Shown here: positions 5,951 through 9,535 of the stretch, in pieces
How positions within the stretch are numbered: position 1 is the first letter of the stretch
Layout of the letters: each line of letters opens with the position of its first letter
Notes under the pieces: generated by a model
Seen by the model: only the letters and a program-made list of their open reading frames with translations
Database searches by the model: none
What the model was told of the DNA's origin: nothing
Origin: Methylococcaceae bacterium
Lineage (GTDB): Bacteria; Pseudomonadota; Gammaproteobacteria; Methylococcales; Methylomonadaceae
Assembly (NCBI GenBank): GCA_030699345.1
Contig: JAUYMX010000419.1
Span: 1-9,535, forward strand
Reading direction: 5' to 3'
Length of the DNA: 9,535 bases
Position numbers and translations under genes: made by a program

Positions 5951-7837
5951 TTGAAGCGTTTCTTGGCGCTATTGGCGGTGTTGTTAGGCAACACCGCCAA
6001 TGCCGATACCTTTCAATACTTATATATAGAAGCCAACGAAGGCAGCTCCAGCGGCGGACATGTCGCAGTGCAGTTTGGCGATGACGTATTTCATTATCAG
6101 TTTAAAAACGGCCTGATCCGTTTATTCAAACAGGACGCCGAAGGCTTCCGCTTCGATTACCGCGTTTTGCAAAACCGCACGCTGCATGTCGCTGATGTCG
6201 ATGTATCGGCCGCCACTTTCAATTTGCTGCAAGACCATTTCAAGCTGCTTTTTTGGCAGCAAGATCGGCAATTTAAACAATTACAAGCAGCAGAAAAAGA
6301 TGCTTATTTATTGGAGTGGTGGTTGCGCCCCCATACTGCCCTGCACTCATCTCGGCAAATATCAGGTTCTAGCCCTCTCCCTGAGGGAGAGGGGATTTTA
6401 AAGCTACCTGGTGCAGGTCTATTTTTTAACGACAGTGATTTTGCTCCAGTTGGCCGGCTTACCGAGCCACACGGCGACTGCCAGACCAAAGCATCAGCCA
6501 AATCGATATTAACAAGCCTGCATGCTCAACTTGAATTGCAGCATGGCAGCGGTTTTCTGCAACGGCGTAAGATCGAATTGACCACGGCCATCCAGCACTT
6601 GTCCATCGTAACAAACGGCACCAAGGATTACCGACTTTCCGAACGATATACCGATCTATTAACCGGACTTTTGGCACTACGGGTTATTGAGGAAATGCGC
6701 CCGTTGACTAATGACGCCTGTCAAACGCTTACGGGACCGGCAGGCCATCTCGATCCACAAAAAACTGAACGATTAAATAAATTGCAGCAACAATTAATGC
6801 AGAGTGCTCAAAATTTGGTCGTGTCATAACGTCAGGATTGGGGCTATGCGTTATTAGTCACCAAGAGCCGTTTAGTTGCACTGCAACAAACCCTACAGTC
6901 CGGCCAGTGGGTGTTTGTCGACGATTTCAGTGCTGACAGCACGGTAATTGCGGCTGAAGATATGATGCGGTTTGCCGACGAGTTGAGTGTGCAGCGCAAA
7001 AAGGCTGAAACCGACTGGCAGCAACAATGGCAATCATTAGGCAACACAGAACTCGACGAACAACATTACAGCCAACTGGAAGTGACTTCGAACCGTTACC
7101 ACGAATGGCTGGTCAGCAATAATCGACAAACGCTGCGCTACCACGGCGAACAAGCGCTGCCGGTTAAAGCGATAAACCTACCGACCATTGCCCTACCCGA
7201 GTTCTCGTCGCAACAACTGCAACAGGCATTACACCAGCAAGTTCTAGATACTCAACAACTAACCCAGCAACTTGAACAAAACTATGCCTATCACCTGCTA
7301 ACGCGTAATTGCGTAACGGAAATTTTTCACACTATTAACCAAGCCTTAGGTGCCGAAACGCAGCAACGGCTAGGCGGTGTTATTGATGAGCATCTGAACA
7401 TCGTGCCGTTTACTGCGTTTGCAATGGTTCAAGCCAGCTATCCGGTTAAGCACATCACCGTGCTGCCATCGCACCGGCAACAACAACTGGCAAAACAGTA
7501 TGAACAAGAATTCCCGCCGCTGGTGTATGCCCGCGAATCCAACGTTGTCAGTGCCAGTCTCTATGATTACAACCCCGATGATGCCTGGTTCGTGTTTTTT
7601 ACCGATGATGCCTTGTTGCTCAGGCCAATTTTTGGCGCCATCAACAGCGTTGCCGGGGTTGGGCAGAGCCTGTTTGGCTTAGTTAAGTCACCGTTCGACG
7701 AGGGTCAATTATTAGCAACCGGCATGCGCGGTCTGCTGATGAGCTTACCGGAACTAGCGTTTATCAATATGCGCAAAGGCAGTTATAAATTTCTATCGCC
7801 CGATTCTGCGTCACCAGAGAATTTGCCGGGACAATAA
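5951..7837 (+). pseudogene. DUF4105/Lnb_N-like exported protein, interrupted by TAA
   Basis: One reading frame of 629 codons, broken only by TAA at 6827-6829 (codon 293). Sense resumes at once as RQDWGYALLVTKSRL and runs to the stop at 7837. The start is TTG at 5951, with AAGGA ten bases upstream, and is supported by the signal peptide directly after it (MKRFLALLAVLLGNTANA). No in-frame ATG precedes the domain. The N half has SSSGGHVAVQFGDDVFHYQF (H37, H48). The C half has YHLLTRNCVTEIFHTINQALG with C454. A GGH motif plus a distant NC(V/T)TE motif suggests the DUF4105 family, now linked to the Lnb lipoprotein N-acyltransferase periplasmic domain in an NlpC/P60-like fold. The assignment is from motif resemblance only. 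The stop separates the presumed His and Cys, so the short product should be inactive. GTG at 6911 has no ribosome site. Readthrough or a sequencing error remains possible. Confidence 0.62.
6373..6393. repeat. CCCTCTCCCT palindrome inside the DUF4105-like gene
   Basis: CCCTCTCCCT (6373-6382) and AGGGAGAGGG (6384-6393) form a perfect 10-bp inverted repeat around a single G. In frame it reads SPLPEGEG (residues 142-149), a peptide signature I recognise from dispersed palindromic repeats that land inside bacterial genes. It keeps the reading frame open here and would add an exposed loop before LPGAGLFFND. Confidence 0.65.
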
Positions 7838-7879
7838 TTCCTCTTAACATAGTCGAACCCTACAGACTCGGCCAGCGTC

Positions 7880-7927
7880 ATAAAAAATGACTGGTTTTTA
7901 TTCCGCAGTAAAATAGTCATTTTTTAT
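7880..7927 (+). terminator. Hairpin terminator after the DUF4105-like gene
   Basis: ATAAAAAATGACT (7880-7892) and AGTCATTTTTTAT (7915-7927) pair perfectly over 13 bp. TTTTA/TAAAA can pair further inside the loop. The 3' arm carries six T residues. The GC content of the stem is low, so strength is uncertain. It lies about 43 bases beyond the stop at 7837 and before the ribA leader, and could act on both strands. Confidence 0.6.
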
Positions 7928-8195
7928 ATTTCGAGGCATAATAAATGCTGAGTTCACCAAATTGTCTAGGCAGTCAATGCCTGTGCCGCGAGACTATTCA
8001 AATAGATCGTACTTTGATACCCCCGTATCAGGTAGGTCGCAAAATGGTTGATAGATAAGCTGACTGAGAGGCTAACCCAATCCCCTTGGAACTTATTTTC
8101 ACGAACCGAAATTTATTTTTTGCCTGCCTTGCGGGCGTTCATAACACTGATATTAGTTTTTGTAGCATCAGTCCCTGCAACACAATTTATTCACT
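7928..8195. promoter_or_regulatory. ribA upstream region, no FMN riboswitch recognised
   Basis: Non-coding spacer in front of ribA. I looked for the conserved FMN riboswitch blocks (an AGGGGCGAAA-like 5' part and matching GGGAA-type 3' parts) and do not see them. A short hairpin TGATAC-CCCC-GTATCA occurs at 8015-8030. A reading frame from TTG at 8048 to 8245 has one hydrophobic stretch but no good start and overlaps ribA, so I do not call it. No clear promoter hexamers stand out, though ribA expression must start here or read through from the left. Confidence 0.4.
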
Positions 8196-8831
8196 ATGTC
8201 CAAACCCACCGTTTCACGAATGACCTGTGCCCGTATTCCCACTAAATACGGCGATTTTCAACTCTGTTACTACACCAATACTCTTGATAAAAAGGAACAT
8301 CTGGCTTTTTACATGGGCGACGTGTCCGAGGCAGATGATGTATTGGTACGCATCCACTCCGAATGTTTTACCGGCGATGTGCTGGGTTCCAGACGCTGCG
8401 ACTGCGGCGAACAACTGGATCGCTCCTTGCAAATGATTGCCAACCAAGGCGCAGGCGTGTTGGTCTATCTGCGCCAAGAAGGCCGAGGCATTGGTTTGTT
8501 GCAAAAACTGCGAGCTTACAATTTGCAAGACCAAGGCCACGACACTGTGGATGCCAACCTGCTGTTGGGGCATGGCGCGGACGAACGGAGCTATTCTCTG
8601 GCGGCACGTATTTTGGAAGATATAGGCGTCAAATCGGTATTGCTGATGACCAATAATCCGTTAAAAATTAGCGCGCTGGAAGCTGAAGGCATTAAGGTCA
8701 ATAAGCGCGTACCGCTGGAAGCTCCGGTCAATTCTGACAACGAAAGCTACTTGCTCACTAAAGTCCAACGCATGGACCACCTGTTGCAATTTGCGCCACC
8801 GTCTAAGCCAATCAAACAGCGCGCTTTATGA
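8196..8831 (+). CDS. ribA: GTP cyclohydrolase II
   Basis: A 211-residue stand-alone GTP cyclohydrolase II, cytoplasmic. It opens the imidazole ring of GTP to give formate, pyrophosphate and 2,5-diamino-6-(5-phosphoribosylamino)pyrimidinone, the first step to riboflavin. The core matches the Escherichia coli enzyme well: VRIHSECFTGD with C57, then GSRRCDCGEQL with C68 and C70 (the three zinc ligands), YLRQEGRGIGLLQKLRAYNLQDQGHDTV, ADERSY with D129 and R131 (counterparts of the general base and catalytic Arg), and LMTNNPLK. Length is normal and no DHBP synthase (RibB) domain is fused. ATG at 8196 is the most upstream possible ATG, because an in-frame TAG lies at 8163-8165. No good ribosome site precedes it, so ATG at 8220 is an alternative. 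Its TGA overlaps the ATG of the next gene, so the two are coupled. Confidence 0.93.
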   Translation: MSKPTVSRMTCARIPTKYGDFQLCYYTNTLDKKEHLAFYMGDVSEADDVLVRIHSECFTGDVLGSRRCDCGEQLDRSLQMIANQGAGVLVYLRQEGRGIGLLQKLRAYNLQDQGHDTVDANLLLGHGADERSYSLAARILEDIGVKSVLLMTNNPLKISALEAEGIKVNKRVPLEAPVNSDNESYLLTKVQRMDHLLQFAPPSKPIKQRAL

Positions 8832-9535
8832 CGGTTAACCAGCAAATTGAACACTGGTTGACTGCCCACAAACATGCTAAGGCGTCGGAAAATCGCCCGT
8901 TCGTTACCTTAAGTTATGCCCAAAGCTGGGATGGCAGCATCACTACGCGTGCGGGCGAATCGTTGGCATTAAGCGGCAGTAAAGCTACCCAGCTCACCCA
9001 TCAACTGCGTAGCCTGCATGACGGTATCCTGGTAGGCATCGGCACCGTGCTGACCGATGACCCGCAACTCACCGTGCGCGAGTGGCCAGGAGCCAATCCC
9101 CAACCCATCGTACTGGACAGCCGCTTGCGCATGCCGCCAACCGCACGTCTTTGCCAACATCCTGATCAAAACTGCTGGGTGTTGACGAGCTTAACCAATG
9201 ATAGTGAGTTCGGCAGTCAGGTTGAAATTATAACGCTGGCAGGTGATGCCGATGGCCGTGTCAATTTGGCCGACGCGCTCAATTTACTGTGGAAAAAAGG
9301 CATAACGATGCTGATGGTAGAAGGCGGCAGCCAAGTGATTACCGCATTTTTGAAAGCGCAATTAGCCGACGCGCTGGTGCTGACCATTGCCCCGACCTTG
9401 GTCGGCGGCTACAAAGGCGTTGGCAATCTGGGGCTATCCAGCAAACTTCTATTACCGCAAATCCGGCCGCTTAATACCCAAATGCTGGGAGACGACCTGA
9501 TCATGTGGGGCAATTTGCAATATCAGGAGCTCATC
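8828..9535 (+). CDS. Stand-alone RibD C-terminal reductase domain (partial at 3' end)
   Basis: 236 codons open to the window end; not in frame with any visible stop. It begins ATG at 8828, overlapping the ribA stop as ATGA, so translation is coupled. The sequence is the RibD_C / DHFR-like reductase fold: RPFVTLSYAQSWDGSITT (24-40), a region with LSG then THQLRSLHDGILVGIGTVLTDDPQLTVR (57-84), QPIVLDSRLRMP (92-103) and the NADPH-site MVEGGSQVITAFL (163-175). This domain reduces the ribosylamino-pyrimidine to the ribitylamino form. The N-terminal deaminase domain of bifunctional RibD (HAE and PCxxxGRTPPC motifs) is absent. The length fits a nearly complete single domain. It may serve ordinary riboflavin synthesis with a separate deaminase, or a related pterin/flavin branch. 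Confidence 0.85.
   Translation, partial: MTVNQQIEHWLTAHKHAKASENRPFVTLSYAQSWDGSITTRAGESLALSGSKATQLTHQLRSLHDGILVGIGTVLTDDPQLTVREWPGANPQPIVLDSRLRMPPTARLCQHPDQNCWVLTSLTNDSEFGSQVEIITLAGDADGRVNLADALNLLWKKGITMLMVEGGSQVITAFLKAQLADALVLTIAPTLVGGYKGVGNLGLSSKLLLPQIRPLNTQMLGDDLIMWGNLQYQELI

Noticed and set aside
6911..7837. Second half of the DUF4105-like gene as an independent gene
   Set aside because: Its GTG has no ribosome site, and the coding sequence is clearly continuous with the codons right after the TAA at 6827, so it is part of the interrupted gene.
7928..8195. FMN riboswitch before ribA
   Set aside because: The conserved FMN aptamer blocks are not present; only a short 6-bp hairpin is visible.
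8048..8245. 65-codon frame with a hydrophobic stretch upstream of ribA
   Set aside because: It starts with TTG without a ribosome site, overlaps ribA by 50 bases and has no recognisable domain.

Overview
The window looks like chromosomal DNA from a free-living gammaproteobacterium. Base composition is near balanced, genes have ordinary Shine-Dalgarno sites, there are Sec and lipoprotein signals for a Gram-negative envelope, and GTAGGGTGG-type intergenic repeats are present. A methanotroph-like genome would fit, but that is a guess from repeat style and general gene content and not from any diagnostic gene. No rRNA, tRNA, CRISPR array, phage gene or complete transposase gene is visible.

Left half (1-4970), all genes on the minus strand. 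Read in transcription order, they encode a DUF3313-type lipoprotein, an exported formylglycine-type sulfatase, a small four-helix membrane protein, an exported 2H phosphoesterase and an exported HAD-type phosphatase. The lipoprotein and sulfatase are 24 nt apart and probably form one operon, closed by a strong perfect-stem terminator at 2591-2632. The other three genes follow as separate or loosely coupled units. Three of the five products are secreted hydrolases acting on sulfate or phosphate esters, so this looks like an envelope or periplasmic degradation set. A 121-bp element with perfect 14-bp terminal inverted repeats lies between the phosphoesterase and phosphatase genes.

Middle (4971-5512): a divergent intergenic region. 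It carries a clean 144-bp MITE-like insertion (GTAA-starting 14-bp inverted ends, 8-bp target duplication, as expected of IS66-type movement) and a decayed piece of the 121-bp element type.

Right half (5513-9535), all genes on the plus strand. A Ser-rich small lipoprotein is followed six bases later by a large exported protein resembling the DUF4105/Lnb_N (NlpC/P60-like) family. That gene is interrupted by one in-frame TAA, which separates its candidate catalytic His and Cys. It also contains a CCCTCTCCCT palindrome that adds residues in frame. After a hairpin terminator and an unassigned spacer come ribA (GTP cyclohydrolase II) and, overlapping by ATGA, a stand-alone RibD reductase domain running off the window. 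This is a riboflavin-type pair without the deaminase domain and without a visible FMN riboswitch.

I see no clearly new multi-gene system. The most rewarding observations are the MITE with its intact target duplication, the interrupted DUF4105-like gene beside its lipoprotein, the secreted 2H phosphoesterase, and the RibA/RibD_C pair.
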